NCBI GenBank assembly: GCA_022495995.1
Contig: JAFEMH010000741.1
Span: 558,001-622,000 of the forward strand
Direction of reading: 5' to 3'
Length of the DNA stretch: 64,000 bases
Source: Adenophora triphylla var. japonica
Lineage: Eukaryota; Streptophyta; Magnoliopsida; Asterales; Campanulaceae
The position numbers and the translations under genes were made by a program. Shown piece after piece: positions 32,252 through 44,706 of this stretch. Positions within the stretch are counted from its first letter, which is position 1. Each line of letters starts with the position of its first letter. The notes under the pieces were generated by a model. It was not told where the DNA came from. It did no database searches and was given only the letters and a program-made list of their open reading frames with translations.

Positions 32252-35219
32252 CTATTGGGTGTCATCGAAGGGCTTTTCAAGCCACTCCTCTGTGACAATT
32301 CCTGGGGGAGGAAGGACAGTCTGATCAGTCTTCTCGGTTTCTTCTCCCCCGACCTCGACCTCCATGTCCTCAATCTCTCCCTCGTCCTGAATCGCCTCCA
32401 CCAAGGCTTTGATGTTGCCGGGGTCGACAAGTGCTGGCTCCCACACTGCTCGGCCTGCTTGGGCATCTTCCCCAGCCATGATTTCCAAGTTATACTCAGA
32501 AAATGGAACCAGGTGGTGAAGAGCCTTAGCTTCCTCGTCATACTGATTCTGGCTAATCAGCAGAGCAATCTTGTTGATATCCAAGCCAGTGGTGGGGTCA
32601 GCCAGGAGACGGCGAGCGAGATGGAGGTAGCCGTCCTCGAACATGGTGGCAGTCTTCTCATCCACCGTGTCCTGGAAGGCTTGGCTCTCCTTAAAACGAG
32701 TCACAGCCGCCTCCTCCCTGGTGACAAGGGTAGCCTCGTAACCCCGGCATTTGGCTTCGGCTTCCTCGGCCCTCACTTGGACCTCGGCCTTGGCCTTTCG
32801 CTCTTCAGCCAGCTCAGCCTCTTTTAGCCGGAGTTATTCCTCGGCCTTATCACGGGCATCCTTGGCCTGAGTACGAGCCTCCACGGCTCTCTTCACCTCG
32901 GCCTCTACTTTGGCCTGGGCAGCCTCCAGGTCGGCCTCTTTGGCCATCAATTGCCCGGCCAAAGCAGACTTCTCAGCCTCGCCCTTTTCTTAGGCCGTCC
33001 TGGCTTCTTGCAGTAGCTTGGCATTATTTTTGGCCAGAACATTCTCGTAAGCCATGACCGAGGCAAGCTGCAAGGAAAATCAATGTCAAGCGTCTTTAAG
33101 TATAAAATTATGAGATCAGTAAACATTAAAGATACGAGAAGACTACCTCAGCAATCAAAAGCCCCTTGCGGCAGAGCAAGTTCTCTTGGCTGGGCTTCTC
33201 TCGGACGAGTGCCTCATAGGCATCCTCGTCCAAATCTCTTTGAACGGGAGCTCTGCCCAGCCTCAAAAGAGGACCCTTCCTGTTCTGAAGAGGAATGCTC
33301 CTCAGACGGGGAACATTGACAGCCATGCGCCGAGCCAGCTCGTCGGCCTCGTCATAGGTTTTGACGGTTTGGATGGTGAGGACGGGAGGAGCTTGGGGAT
33401 TGGAAGTATCACCAGTAGGCCTCTTGGCTGAGGGCTCCTCGGCAGGTGCACCTCAAGGTCTCTTGGAGCCGGAATGCCGGTGGACGAGATCAGCGTCCTC
33501 GGTCACCGGAGCATCCGTCTCAGCAGCATCAACTTGGAGGCTATGCCCCTCTGTAGTTGATAGATTTTCTTGGCCTCCTGAGGCCTTCTCCTCGGCCTCA
33601 ACCTCCTCGTGAACTCTGAGGGGAAGGGGATGATCACCTTGGGCACTCAGTAGGAGATTGTGGTTGTTTGCGTCTTCTTTTCTCTCCGTCAAGCCTGACT
33701 TCTTGGCCTGACGTCTCTTCTGCTTTACCAGCTCCATGGGACTCAACCTCTTCATGGCTAATTCAGCCTCTTGCTCGGGGGTCAAATCTGAGAAGACAAG
33801 GGAGAGATGGTTAAGTACGAGCAGAAGGAAAGCCAACAAAAATGCAAAGCATACAAGTATTAAAGGGTAAAAACATTTACATCCTGCCACATCTTCTTCC
33901 TCAAGGCATTGGTCAAGTGGAGTGACCTTACACCTCGGGCAATCCTCATGGAAAACGAGGCCGGGATGTGTCCTCCAATCATTGAAACGTCTCCCCCTCT
34001 TCACAGTGACGAGGGGAACAACCCCGTCCCTCGGCCCTGGCATCAGTCCTGCCTGGACGTAATAATGATCAGAAGATTCCAAGGCAGACCAGTCGAGGAG
34101 CCCCACCTCGGCAAACTCCTCAAGACGCTTTATCAAGTCCTTGGTCCATCCATATTGTTGAACGGGACCTGATGAAGTGGGATCGTGGCAAGGGGATTGA
34201 AACTCCCAACCTTGGCGGCTCTCAACCCTGATCGCATGATTGTCCCAACCTGCAACCTTGCTAGACATTGGGAGGAGAAGTTTTGGTTTCTTGGGGGCAC
34301 TCCGGATGATGAGGAGCCAACTGTCCTTGACCCAGCTGACTTGATAAAAATAACGGAAGGCTTCCATGGTCGGCTCAAAACCTAAGCTACGGCAAAGCAC
34401 TATAAAGCTAACAAGGACCCGGGTACCATTAGCTCCCAACATGGCCGGGACAGCCCTCACGTCGTCCAAAAATTCATTGATGAAGGGGTCCAAGGGAAGA
34501 CGGAGACCCTGTTGAAATTGCTTGAAGTAGAAATGGACGTGGTTGTCATTATAATAGAATCTTATCTCCTCTTTGTCTGTTTTAAAAATGGGTTTGCCGA
34601 TATAAGTTAATCTATACTCAGCTTTATCTACCCCGTATATGGAATACAGCTTCTCCAGCATGGGATCCCCGGCCTTTGGAGGCCTCTCTCGTCGTTGCCC
34701 TCCCCCTCGGCCTCCTCTTCCTCGGCCCTTATCGCCTTCAACTTGGGCACCTTCCATAAAGGCATCAACTATTCGGGTGGACGAGGAGGTCTCTCCTCTT
34801 CCCGCCATAACTGCAAAAAGATGAGGGGACAAAGTTAGTTACCTCGTCAATGGATGATCTTAGGACGAGGAAGGGAGATACCCCTCCTCGTCATTGCATA
34901 AGGCCGAGGAGGGAGCCTTACCACTCAGACGCTCGCGAACTATACGATCTGAAGACGGGTAGAACATTTCGATGTGCTCCATCATCTCTGCCCTATCCTC
35001 AAACACAATAATATTGGGGGAATCGGACACAATCCTATCTATCCTTGTGCTATCTGGGTATTGAAGGAACATCCGGGTACGACCATAACCTCTCAAACCC
35101 TTTCCTATATCATCCAGGGTCAGCATCAACCAGGGTCCCCTCTCTCTCCGATAAACCCTCAGATTGCCGGTGTGATACCCATAACGGAATCGGGGGGAAT
35201 GGTCCCAAGAACGAGCCAT
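32252..35219 (-). pseudogene. Tat-1 antisense spliced gene (Transposase_28-like N-terminal part, coiled-coil C-terminal part)
   Basis: Four coding exons: 35219-34922, 34810-33881, 33787-33147, 33067-32252. Splice sites fit the plant consensus (donors GTAAGG, GTAAAT, GTAGTC; acceptors TTTTTGCAG, CTTCTCAG, CCTTGCAG). The exons sum to 2,685 nt, exactly 894 codons plus stop, with phase kept at every junction. Exon 2 has FYYNDNHVHFYFKQFQQGLR and AVPAMLGANGTRVLVSFIVL, resembling the putative gypsy-type transposon domain PF04195. Exon 4 is a long Ala/Glu/Lys coiled coil followed by a conserved tail ending EKPFDDTQ. In-frame stops at 33453-33455 (TGA), 32990-32992 and 32834-32836 (both TAA) break it. 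Extra ORFs, some antisense, are known in Tat elements; their function is unknown. The Pfam link is by eye. Confidence 0.78.
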
Positions 35220-35221
35220 TT

Positions 35222-35475
35222 CTAAGGGGAATCAAAGATCAATGGGGGAGTTCATTCAATATTCAAAGGAATGCAGCCAAAACAACTGAAAAATCCAAGA
35301 AATTCATGCAAGATTCAAAGAAACCCAAATAAACATGCAAGAGAAATCAAAAATTCAAGAGAAGCTTCAAGAGCTCAACAATGGCGGTTCTTTTCTTGAT
35401 GCACCAAAATCCCTCCTAAAACCCTAGAAAGGGCAAAATCATAAACAAAAACGCATAAAAAGAAGAAATGTATGC
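35222..35475 (-). other. 5'-UTR intron of the Tat-1 antisense gene
   Basis: The acceptor TTCCCCTTAG lies immediately before AAATGG of the start codon. The likely donor at 35475 is GCATAC after AACAG; Tat-2 has the standard CAG/GTATAC at the same place, so the Tat-1 donor is a GT-to-GC variant. Length 254 bp (201 bp in Tat-2). Confidence 0.5.
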
Positions 35476-35643
35476 CTGTTGGTTGAAAAGTGGTTGGAAT
35501 CTAACTCAAAATCACGAACGCCGGAGAAACAAAGCTTCGCCGGAAACTGGGTATGATGAAGATCAGAGAGTCGCCGGTGAATTTCTTGCCTTTGCTCTCA
35601 AATAACTTGGGTGAGTAAAGGTTGAAATGAAAAGGGTTTTTAG

Positions 35644-35651
35644 CTTTTATA
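35644..35651 (-). promoter_or_regulatory. TATA box of the Tat-1 antisense gene
   Basis: TATAAAAG on the minus strand, about 430 nt before the ATG and about 175 nt before the 5'-UTR intron donor. Tat-2 has TATAAAAA at the equivalent place (58965-58972). Confidence 0.5.
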
Positions 35652-35883
35652 CTCACCAAATCCGAGTCAAACCCATGGGTAAAGTAAATAACGGGTATGG
35701 CGCCACCAACATTAATTACTGATGACAACTTCCGAGGCGTGACAAGACTGGAGGGCCCCATGTAATCATCAGAATATTAACCGTCAGATATATGAAGCGA
35801 CGCCAAGGGCACGTGTCAAGGCCTGTTCGTATCTCATAAGCCGAGGATGAGATGACTTTCTCCTCATCCTAAGCCGAGCTAGA

Positions 35884-35897
35884 AAGTCGGGGGCCAC
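35884..35897 (+). other. Tat-1 polypurine tract
   Basis: AAGTCGGGGGCCAC directly precedes the 3' LTR; the same sequence precedes the Tat-2 3' LTR. It is the plus-strand priming site by position. Confidence 0.65.
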
Positions 35898-36687
35898 TGA
35901 ACAGTATAAACCGAGATACGAACACGAGCTTGCCCGAGTTGGGCCCAAATGGACTGGGCTATAAATATAATCCAATACACAAGTATCAATGCAGTTATTA
36001 GGGCCGAGGTACCCTCCTCGTATGCCGAGGAGCATCTCCTTGGCCTTACATCGGTGATGGGCTCTTCATACTTGGCCCATCAGGTTCTGATACGCCACAA
36101 GTGACGAGGAGAGAAAAGTTCTTACCTCGGCATATCATCATAAATGACGAGGAGACAGAATCATTCACCCCGACATATTCACATGTCGGCCAGTCATCAA
36201 ATGACAAGGAAGCATAATCATGCATCTCGGCTTACTTGCCAATGCCGAGATAAGGAATTCATGCTCCTCGGCTTTCCGGCTAGCAGATCGTGCAATCCTA
36301 TTCAAACAAGGATTCACCAGTTATGATCCAATCAGGATTGTAACCACCTACACCAATTCAAGTCAAACAATGACTCCTTAACAGATATAATTCTCTTAGG
36401 ATTATATCTTATCTCTTTACAAGTTCAATTCTACATGGATTCTATCAATCCATTCCTATAAATATAAGTCATACGGCCTATTATTTGGTACGTTACTTTT
36501 TTACATACAGAAACTCTTTCAATTTAGTTTCTTAACCATAAACCGTAAACTTACTCTCACGCCGGAGGGCCTTTAGCCGGAGTCGCCCCGGCTTAGTTTA
36601 CGTGTTTTCTCTTATTTTCATGCCTTGCAATCTTCGGAGCATCCGAAAGCTTGAATTTGGGCTGATTTGACGATTTTGGCATCGTCA
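35898..36687 (+). repeat. Tat-1 3' LTR, 790 bp
   Basis: TGAACAGTAT...GGCATCGTCA with TATAAATA at 36457-36464. It is uninterrupted and supplies the reference for the split 5' LTR. Confidence 0.95.
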
Positions 36688-36880
<193 letters not shown>

Positions 36881-37134
36881 ATCGAAAAATATTTTCATTA
36901 AACACATGAAAATATTTTTCGGAAAATATTTTCCTTACCAAACAGCCGAAAATATTTTACGCCCTTCCTAAGTAAAACGACTTATCGATTTTTCCTAAGT
37001 AAAACATTTTCCGAAAAACATCTTCATTTTCCGGAAAAACATCTTCATTTTTCGAAAAACATCTTCATTTTCCAAAAAATATTTTACGGGAAAACATTTT
37101 TCGAAAAATGTTTTACGCCGAAACAAACGGAGCC
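36881..37134. mobile_element. Right arm of the interrupted Harbinger-like MITE
   Basis: Ends GCCGAAACAAACGGAGCC then TAA (37135-37137). It shares CGCCCTTCCTAAGTAAAACG with the left arm (5415) in the same orientation, so the element also had an internal direct repeat. Confidence 0.7.
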
Positions 37135-37137
37135 TAA

Positions 37138-37424
37138 CATTCATGTCTATTGCATATTTCAGCTGGAGTGTTTGCATATCTGAATATAGTTCTAGTACCA
37201 TGGGTTCTGGCCAAAGAAAAAAAAGAGAGAGGATATATTTAAGACCACGGTTTGGACCGTGGTCTGAATCGCAAAATCAAACCGCTGTTTAGACCGAACC
37301 AAATCGAATCATAGCGGTTTGGTTTAGCTGGTTTAGCTCGATTTGAAATTTTTCCAAACTGATGCTAGCGATTTGACTTCTAAATTTGTCCAAATCAAGC
37401 AAAATCGAACCATTTCCACCCCTA
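37138..37424. mobile_element. Right arm of the interrupted hAT-like MITE
   Basis: Contains the inverted counterpart of the AAACCGCGGTTT-like sequence and ends CCATTTCCACCCCTA, followed by ATAATGTG. Confidence 0.7.
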
Positions 37425-37592
37425 ATAATGTGACATGTTGCTGACTCACTATTATTGCTTATTTGGCAATGTCAATAATTATCATATTATTATGTGGATA
37501 TATATAGGCAAAAGTGCTAAGATTTAAGCCACAAGGACTCAAAAATAAAATAAAAACCGTACTTTCCTATTTTAAAAGGCCCATTTAGTTTT

Positions 37593-37638
37593 GAGAATTG
37601 TTATATAAACCTGTAAAATTGTTGAGTAAATCGTAAGT
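37593..37638 (+). repeat. MULE left terminal inverted repeat
   Basis: GAGAATTGTTATATAAACCT then GTAAAATTGTTGAGTAAA; pairs with 44707-44752. Confidence 0.9.
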
Positions 37639-37978
37639 TGAAAACATAAAAAATGTCATCGAGTGAAATGACAATATTATCCCTAAATCTATACTCATTT
37701 CCTAATGCTATATATACCCGTAACCTTCAACCCAATTTTTTCCTCAATTGTTATTCACACCCATAGCATTAATGAAAATCTACCCCCTCTCTCATCAATT
37801 TTCACCTTCCCCTCGTCAATTTTTTCACCTTCCCATCATCAATTTTCACCACTTCATCAAATCACCCCCTTCATTTTTTTACATCCAAAAAATTACTACC
37901 TCCCTTTCCTCTTACCATCATTTCTCTCCAAAAAAAAAATTACATACATATTTGTTCGAGAGATTCAGCAGGCTCATC

Positions 37979-40900
37979 ATGGATGCTCTACAATCGAATG
38001 TTAATGTAAGTTTTCTTCACTTTCTAACCATATAAATGTGTTAAACTGTTTTTTTTGTTTTCGTTGCAAAAATTCGGCCAGTTGTGACTGAAATTCAGTG
38101 CAGGTTCGGGCACACCCGGCCGAAAATATGAAAAGGTTCGGTCACACCCGGCCGAAAATTTGAAAAATTTTGGCTCTGGTTTGCCGAATATGGGTTGTTT
38201 TTCGGCCACTTACAATCGATTTTTTAAAATATTTCGGCCTCACCCGGCCGAACCTTTTAAAATGGTTTGGTCACACCCAGCCGAATTTGTGAAATTTTTC
38301 GGACGCTACTGGCCGAACCTTTTAAAAAAATTCGGCCACCACTGGCCGAACCTTTGTTTTTCTTCTTACCCCTCCCTTATTGTTTTATTGAATTGTTGCA
38401 GTATTTACTGGGTGACAACAACTATGACCCGATTGATTTTGAAAGTATTTTGCGAGACTACACCACAGAATTCACAATGCTTTTGTTCTTTCAAGACCGT
38501 AAAATAATGTTTGAATGGGCTTGCAAAAAGGGGGAAGAGCATGGGTTTATCATCGTCATCGGTAGGTCGGATAACAGAAGTCGTAATTCCGCTCCTCGAA
38601 TTACGCTTGTTTGTGAACGCTGGGGGACATACAAGGAAAAATCAATCTCTATGTCCTCTCAAGAATCTGTCAACAATGAAATATTGGGGAAAAAAGAAAA
38701 ATAGAGAGAGCGGAACAAAGAAATGCAGTTGTAAGTTTCAGTTGAATGCCAAACAAGTCACGGTTGATGGTCAATGGCAATTAAAAGTGGTTTGTGGCGT
38801 TCACAATCATCCGATTTGTCAATCCATGTTGGGTCACTCTTATGCCGGTAGATTACAGAAACCAGAGGAGGAGTACGTGATAGAAATGTCACATGCAAAT
38901 AGCCGGCCGAAGGATATTTTATATGGATTAAAAGAGAAATTTCCGAAAAACAAGTCCTTAATACGTACTATTTATAATGCGCGAGTGAAGATCAAAGCAA
39001 ATGAGCATGCGGGTCGTTCTCAAATCCAACAACTCATGTTCAAATTGAATGATCATGCTTATCACTTCGAATATCGGCAATGCGAGGATGCAAATGTCAT
39101 TAAGGAGATATTATTTGCTCATCCGAAAAGCATTGAATTGCTGAAGGCATTTCCATACGCCTTATTCATGGATTGCACTTACAAGACAAATAGGTACAAC
39201 TTACCTTTGCTTGAGATTGTGGGCGTGACATCAACCAAAATGACCTTCTTAATTGCTGCTGTATACCTAGAGGCTGAGAAAGAAGCAAACTACACGTGGG
39301 CATGCGAAGTGTTGAAATCTCTGATGGATCAATCATGTCTTCCTAATGTTATCGTGACCGATAGGGAGCTTGCCTTGATGAATGCAATTCGTGAGACGTT
39401 CCCAACGACAACTCATTTGCTCTGTCGATGGCATATCAACAGGAATATTCTAGCAAAATGCAAGAAAATGTTTGATACGCAAGAGATTTGGGAGCCGTTC
39501 ATTCTTCATTGGAATGTAATGGTCAAAGCTGATACAGAGGCATCGTTTGATGACTATTTACGGCGGTTATCAGAAGATTTTAGTCGTTATCCCGATGCGA
39601 TCAATTATGTCCTAAACCAATGGATTGTGCCTTACAAAGAAAGATTTGTCTCGTGTTGGACAAACCATGTTATGCACTTTGACAACGTGACTACAAACAG
39701 GTATATCGGGCGAACTTTATGTTTTTGTTATATGTTTTGATGTTTCCTATATTTTGTTAATTATATGCTAATAAAATACGTAACTTAAGTTAGGGTGGAG
39801 AGTCAACATGCCTTGTTGAAGAAACAACTTGGATCGAGCCAGGGAGCATTTGAGACATGTTGAAAACAAATTCATAAATTCATCGAATGCTCCCATATTG
39901 CAATTATCGTCTCATTTGAGAACAGCAGGACTGTGGTTCAACATAAATTCAAGTCATCGCTATGGAGTGAGGTTAGAGGTATGGTGTCTATAAATGCATT
40001 GGATTTGATTTTCAACTCACTGGATTCTCTATATGATGGTACTCGAGATCCATTATTGTGTGGGTGTGCGGTGAGATCGGCATGTTGACTCCCTTATCCA
40101 CATGAGCTTGCACAGTTCATGCAATTCAACTCGCCCATCCCACTCGATAAAGTTTATGCATTTTTTCGTAAGCTAGATACCCTACCGATAATGAGTTACG
40201 ATGATGATATTGAAGAAGAGATTTGTAATCGGTACAAAGAGATTCGTAATACTCTTGATTTAAGATTTGAGGCAGCTCCACGAACCGGAAAGAAATTGAT
40301 TGTTCGGAGATTGACCGAGATTTTCCATCCTGAAACAACAATGGCCAATGAACCTGCAGTTAAAACCAATAATAAGGATCATCCTAAAACGACGAATGCT
40401 AAGTTCATCAAATCCACGAAGCGTGATCCTAGCGCATTTGAGTAGGTGGAGGCCATACCCGACCAAGTTTTATTCCACACCAATGCAAATCAAGGTTCTC
40501 CGATGTTATCCGCAAAAGCCAAGTTACAGGTAACTTCAAAACTATTTATATTATTCAGTTAAACGTTATATCATGGAATTAGTCATTTCAACTTATTATT
40601 ACCTTTCTTGAATTTATCTTATAGCCCGTTCTTCGAAAATGTCAACATGCAATCCCATATCTTGATCAACTACCGATTTACATGCGTGGTTATATTGAGA
40701 AAACAGTTGATGTGCGGGATGATGGGAATTGTGGCTTCCGATGTATTGTAGAGTTACTTGGTCGTGATTCAGATTAGTGGCGGTGGGTTCGGGAAGTGTT
40801 ATATCAGGAGGTTTTTGGAAATAAAGAGTTGTATGCTGAGTTATTCATGGCCAAGGATAGGGTGGAGAAGTCCTGTTCACTCTCAACTGGTATGATGGTC

Positions 40901-41235
40901 CATGCGGAGAAGCAAATTGGTTTAACGCTGCAGAAATGGGTTACGCTGTTGCAAATGCATTCAACGTTGCGTTAGTGACTTTGAGTAACACATTGTCTTT
41001 GACCTTTCTTCCTCTACGAAAGTCAATGACAGCCAAACCAAAACTGATTTGTATATGCTATGTCAACGGTAATCATTACATTCATGCCAAGTTGAAGGAA
41101 GGATGTCCATTGGCACCACTACCGTACAAATGGTATGAAGAATGTAATGAACGTGCAACCGGATGGCTAACCTATTATCAAGATCGATTAATACAAGTAC
41201 CCGAAACATCAACTCATGTAATTGATATTAAATAA
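37979..41235 (+). pseudogene. MULE transposase fused to an OTU-type cysteine protease domain
   Basis: Exon 1 is 37979-38005 (MDALQSNVN), then an intron to 38401 (GTAAGT...TTGTTGCAG). Exon 2 (38402-39700) has an N-terminal DNA-binding-type region (SDNRSRNSAPRITLVCER, CSCKFQLNAKQ) and the MULE DDE core: D in FMDCTYKTNRY, D in IVTDRELALMNAI, then CRWHINRNI. Exon 3 (39794-40529) begins VESQHALLKKQL and has a SWIM-like CGC...PHEL. After another intron (40530-40624) comes DVRDDGNCGFRCI, the OTU catalytic Asp/Cys motif, ending with NGNHYIHAKL (His). Breaks: frameshift near 38690, stops in WKQIHK (near 39860), near 40087, at 40443-40445 and near 40775, and a frameshift near 40875. Inactive, but the architecture is clear. 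Confidence 0.88.
38060..38360. repeat. TTCGGCC/GGCCGAA motif cluster in the first transposase intron
   Basis: About seven imperfect palindromes of the form TTCGGNC, 5-9 nt (for example ACACCC, CACTACT, TCACCC), GGCCGAA, spaced 30-45 bp. The same motif clusters at 41500-41790 and 44085-44275. Confidence 0.85.
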
Positions 41236-41499
41236 TTTTATTTATGTTAAATATTATGATTTGTGGTGTTACATATCTTTAGATAATTTTCATTTAAGTA
41301 AATTCCATTTAAAACTATAGGATAAAATTTAACTAACTATAAATTAACATTAAATTAACTCATGTAATACAAGTAACCTTAAATTAACCTTAAATTTATA
41401 AAATTTAACTAACTTTAAATTAACTTTTTTAATGACGGGAAACACATTGTTACGTCCCGTCTTAATAAATAGAAAAAAAATGAAAAAAAAAACATTTTT
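41236..41499. other. AT-rich 3' flank of the MULE transposase gene
   Basis: No ORF. Repeated TTAACTAACTTTAAATTAAC-like sequence; probably 3' UTR and spacer. Confidence 0.4.
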
Positions 41500-41790
41500 G
41501 AATGGTTCGGCAGGTAGTGACTGATTTAAATCAGATATTTCGGTCAGTACTGGCTGAAACACTTAAAAATGTTTGGTCAGTACTGGCCGAACTTTTGTTA
41601 CATGGGCAAAAAATATTTTAAAAATTTTAGGCTATGATTTTAGTACATAACAATGTTTTTTCATGAACGTTTCAAAAAAAAACATGCTTATTAGGACTTC
41701 CGGCCGGTAGTGGCCAAAGAGAAAAGGGGTTTTCGGTCAGTACCGGCCGAACTTCTTGAATGGTTTGGTCAGGCCGAACCTTTGTTACTT
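41500..41790. repeat. TTCGGCC/GGCCGAA motif cluster between the two MULE genes
   Basis: Several copies (GGTTCGGCAGGTAGTGACTG, TTCGGTCAGTACTGGCTGAA, TTCGGTCAGTACCGGCCGAA). Also a direct repeat of about 60 bp containing ATTTTAGGCTATGATTTT and ACATAACAATGTTT at 41625 and 41810. Confidence 0.8.
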
Positions 41791-42129
41791 GGGCAAAAAA
41801 AATTAAAAATTTTAGGCTATGATTTTGGTACATAACAATGTTTGTTCATGAACGTTTCCAAAAAACAAAAAGAAAACTTAATAGGGGTATATAACATTGT
41901 TTTTGAATATTTTAGGCTATTATTAGGGTACATAACATTATTTTTGAATATTACGGAAGTAATAGCACTTAATATTTCATGAGAAATTGTTCAAACTTGG
42001 AAAGTTTCTCAATGACATAATACAAAACTAATCGAGTTGTACAAGCATTCCAAACACCAAATACAAAACCAAAAATAATTGTTCATACATTGTTTCATAT
42101 ACATATTACAAAGACCAAAAAATATAAAT

Positions 42130-44397
42130 CTAATGTCGTCTTCTATGACCCTGAGAAGTTGATGGCATTGATGGGAGTTGAGTTGCTGCCAGTGCTCTAA
42201 AGATGACTTCCATAGCCTCCTGTGCACTAATCGAGTGATCTCCGTCTGTCCATCTTTCAGCAATAGGAATCATCATGTCCCGAACATTCATGATCATATC
42301 CCACGGATTTGGGGCAGCAACTTCAGTTGTCTTCCTGACAGCGTGAGCCCTCTCAGCTATGGGGTGCACAATAGGGTGGGAATATGTAGAGTACCATTGC
42401 AGATAATCATCTACAGTCTCTTGTGGCACTCTACATTTCCGGAGCAAGCGTTTATCGACGCAATGCGACTTCCAGGAATAGAATGATTGGGCGTGGATGA
42501 TCCACCCCACCAAAGACTTCTTATCTCCTCTCGGCATCCCTAGTCCAAGTGGAGGGTTTGGTATTGGTTGCACAAACCCAAACTGTCTCAAGACCCGATC
42601 AGGAAGATGTAGTTCCACGACATTACCGACAAATATGACACCTTGATATATAGCGGCTCTAGGAAAAGGATATTGAGAGCGGATACCTTCATACGGCATC
42701 CAAATCACCTACAAATAAAAACATAAAAAATATTAATATAGTTTCATTTAAGAAAACAAAAATACATGAGAAAAATACTACATAAATAATACTTACTTCC
42801 GTGTCCTTGAATATGTCAATATGTAGCCTCTTTACTTGCACGGAGGCAACTATTGCTGGTTGAGCCCTCGGTGGTAGCCACTTCAATGTGATCGGAAAAT
42901 TGGGTAGGTACGAGTTGTTGAAACCGTTCCTAAACGCAGGGAACCTCTCATAAATATATGCCTCCAACAAAGTTAAGTACCCGGAAATCTGACGGCAGTT
43001 CCACCTAGATCCTTTTCCTAGTTGCCGGTACAGATAAGCTAACGCTCCGGCTCCCCAAGCATAATCCTCAATTGCCCCCTCATCTCTAAATAAATCTAGG
43101 TAGCTCGCACTGACACACGTCCCGGTCTTATCCGAGAAAATTGTGCACCCAATAAATTAAATAGATATGCCTTAGCAGCACAGACAACTTTTTGGGGGTC
43201 TGAGGAGTGCAAATTAGGGGAGAACTTTGTTCTCAGCCATTCTAAATTCCCCAATGCCCCTTTAGCAGAAATTCCATCTTTAGCCACTCTTTTTGAGTCT
43301 CCCAAAACCTCAACAACTTTATTAAGAGGTGGTTGACTAGAATAACCGGGACTCTCAAACAAGGGTACACCTACGACCGGAAGCTCCGTAAGACAAGACA
43401 CATCCTCTAAAGTGATGGTCATCTCCCCAAATGGCATATGGAAACTATTAGTTTTCGGGTGCCATCGCTCAACAAAATCGTTAACCAACGTCTTATCCAC
43501 GTTGTCATACGCTCCACTCAGTAAGCACAAGAGTCCGGAATTACCAATAATATTTTGTACGGGCTCAGACATATTATTTAAATCCAACTTCCATTTTTCA
43601 ACTTCCCTATAAGATTAATACATTTTAGAGTACGATCATATTTACCCTCCCAAATGTATTTTGCAACATGTGTTTCATAGGAAGTGAGTAAAGTTTTATA
43701 CCTCGGGCCACCGGGATAAGATATTTCATCCCCACCTCCCTAGAGGTCATCCTCATCTTCCGGTTCATCTTCATGTTCATCTTCCGAGTCACTATAATTT
43801 TGAGCCTGAAGAACGTCCATATGAGGTGAGGTTTCCATATTATGCTCATCCTCATTGTAGACCGAATGACGAGGATCAACATATGCATCCTCAAATGGCT
43901 CAACATCAAGGTTCTGTGTAGATTGCCCTTGATTACGTGCGACTTCTTGTTGCTTCCTAATGGAAGCAGTTGGACGTCTTCTTTTAAACATTTGCTTAAC
44001 TGCAAATAAAACATCAAAAAATCAAACTCATAGCAATTTCATATCATATCATATCAAAATCAAACACTTAACATCACATTGAAAAAGTTCGGCCATAAGA
44101 GACTGAAAATAGTCAAAAAGTTCGGCGGGGAGTGGCTGATTTTTTTACCAAAGTTCGGCCAGGTGTGGCTGATTTTTTTACCAAAGTTCGGCCGGGTCTG
44201 GCTGATTTTTTAAGAAAAGTTTGGCCACTACTGGCCGAACAGATCCAAAATTTCGGTTGGTACCGGCCGAACCTCCTAAACCCAGAATTTTTAATGCAAT
44301 TGAACCCAATAATTCTCAATTGAAGCAAAATTAAAGCCTATGAAGTAATTTTCGAACGAAAGAGAGGATAATTACCTTGTTTTCCAAGGTTTGACAT
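42130..44397 (-). pseudogene. Plant mobile domain (PMD, MAIL-like) gene inside the MULE
   Basis: Exons by splice consensus: 44397-44376 (MSNLGKQ), 43999-43646, 43606-42797, 42708-42130. Exon 2 is basic then very acidic (SEDEHEDEPEDEDD). Exon 3 carries the PMD: LVNDFVERWHPKTNSFHMPF, GEMTITLEDVSCLTELPVVG, then LDLFRDEGAIEDYAWGAGAL. Exon 4 has VELHLPDRVLRQFGFVQPIP and DDYLQWY, the usual PMD C-terminal signatures. TAG at 43742-43740 and 1-nt losses near 43153 and at the exon 2/3 junction break it. Host PMD proteins (MAIN/MAIL1) act in gene and transposon silencing; PMD genes are also known from transposons. Here it is clearly cargo of the MULE. Confidence 0.82.
44000..44375 (-). other. First intron of the PMD gene, with motif cluster
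   Basis: GTAATT...TTATTTGCAG. Holds five TTCGGCC/GGCCGAA-type motifs (44085-44275), for example GTTCGGCC-aggtgt-GGC and TTTGGCC-actact-GGCCGAAC. Confidence 0.7.
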
Positions 44398-44706
44398 CTT
44401 CAATGAAGTTGCAATTGACTTAAACTACTACTTCTTCTTCTTGTTCTCTTTCTCTCTCCAAAATCTGAATTTCTCACTCTCTCTCTCTAAAAATCAGTTG
44501 ATTTCTTCTTCTTTTCTTTCTCTCAATCTAATTTTCTCTCTTCTCTCTTTCTCTCTCTAAAAATTATTGGTGGGTGGATGTGGGTGAGAGAGAATAAATG
44601 AAAGGGTTAATGGGTGTGGGTGTGGGTGTGAGTGTGGGTGTGTGGGTGAGTGGGGGTATAAAGGGAAAGTGAGGGGTTTGTTTAATTTTTGGGAGGTGGT
44701 TTTAAT

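Larger units (their letters stand above)
5807..36687 (+). mobile_element. Tat-1: Ty3/gypsy Tat-clade LTR retrotransposon, interrupted
   Basis: Bounded by LTRs starting TGAACAGTATAAACCGAG and ending GGCATCATCA (5') or GGCATCGTCA (3'). The 3' LTR is 790 bp; the 5' LTR, with its nested insertion and one CACCT removed, is also exactly 790 bp. Flanks are ATAAT and ACAAT (4 of 5). Order: LTR, PBS, gag, pro, RT-RNaseH-archaeal-type RNaseH-integrase, antisense gene, polypurine tract, LTR. The second, archaeal-type RNase H is the diagnostic feature of the Tat clade. The coding regions are broken. Confidence 0.93.
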
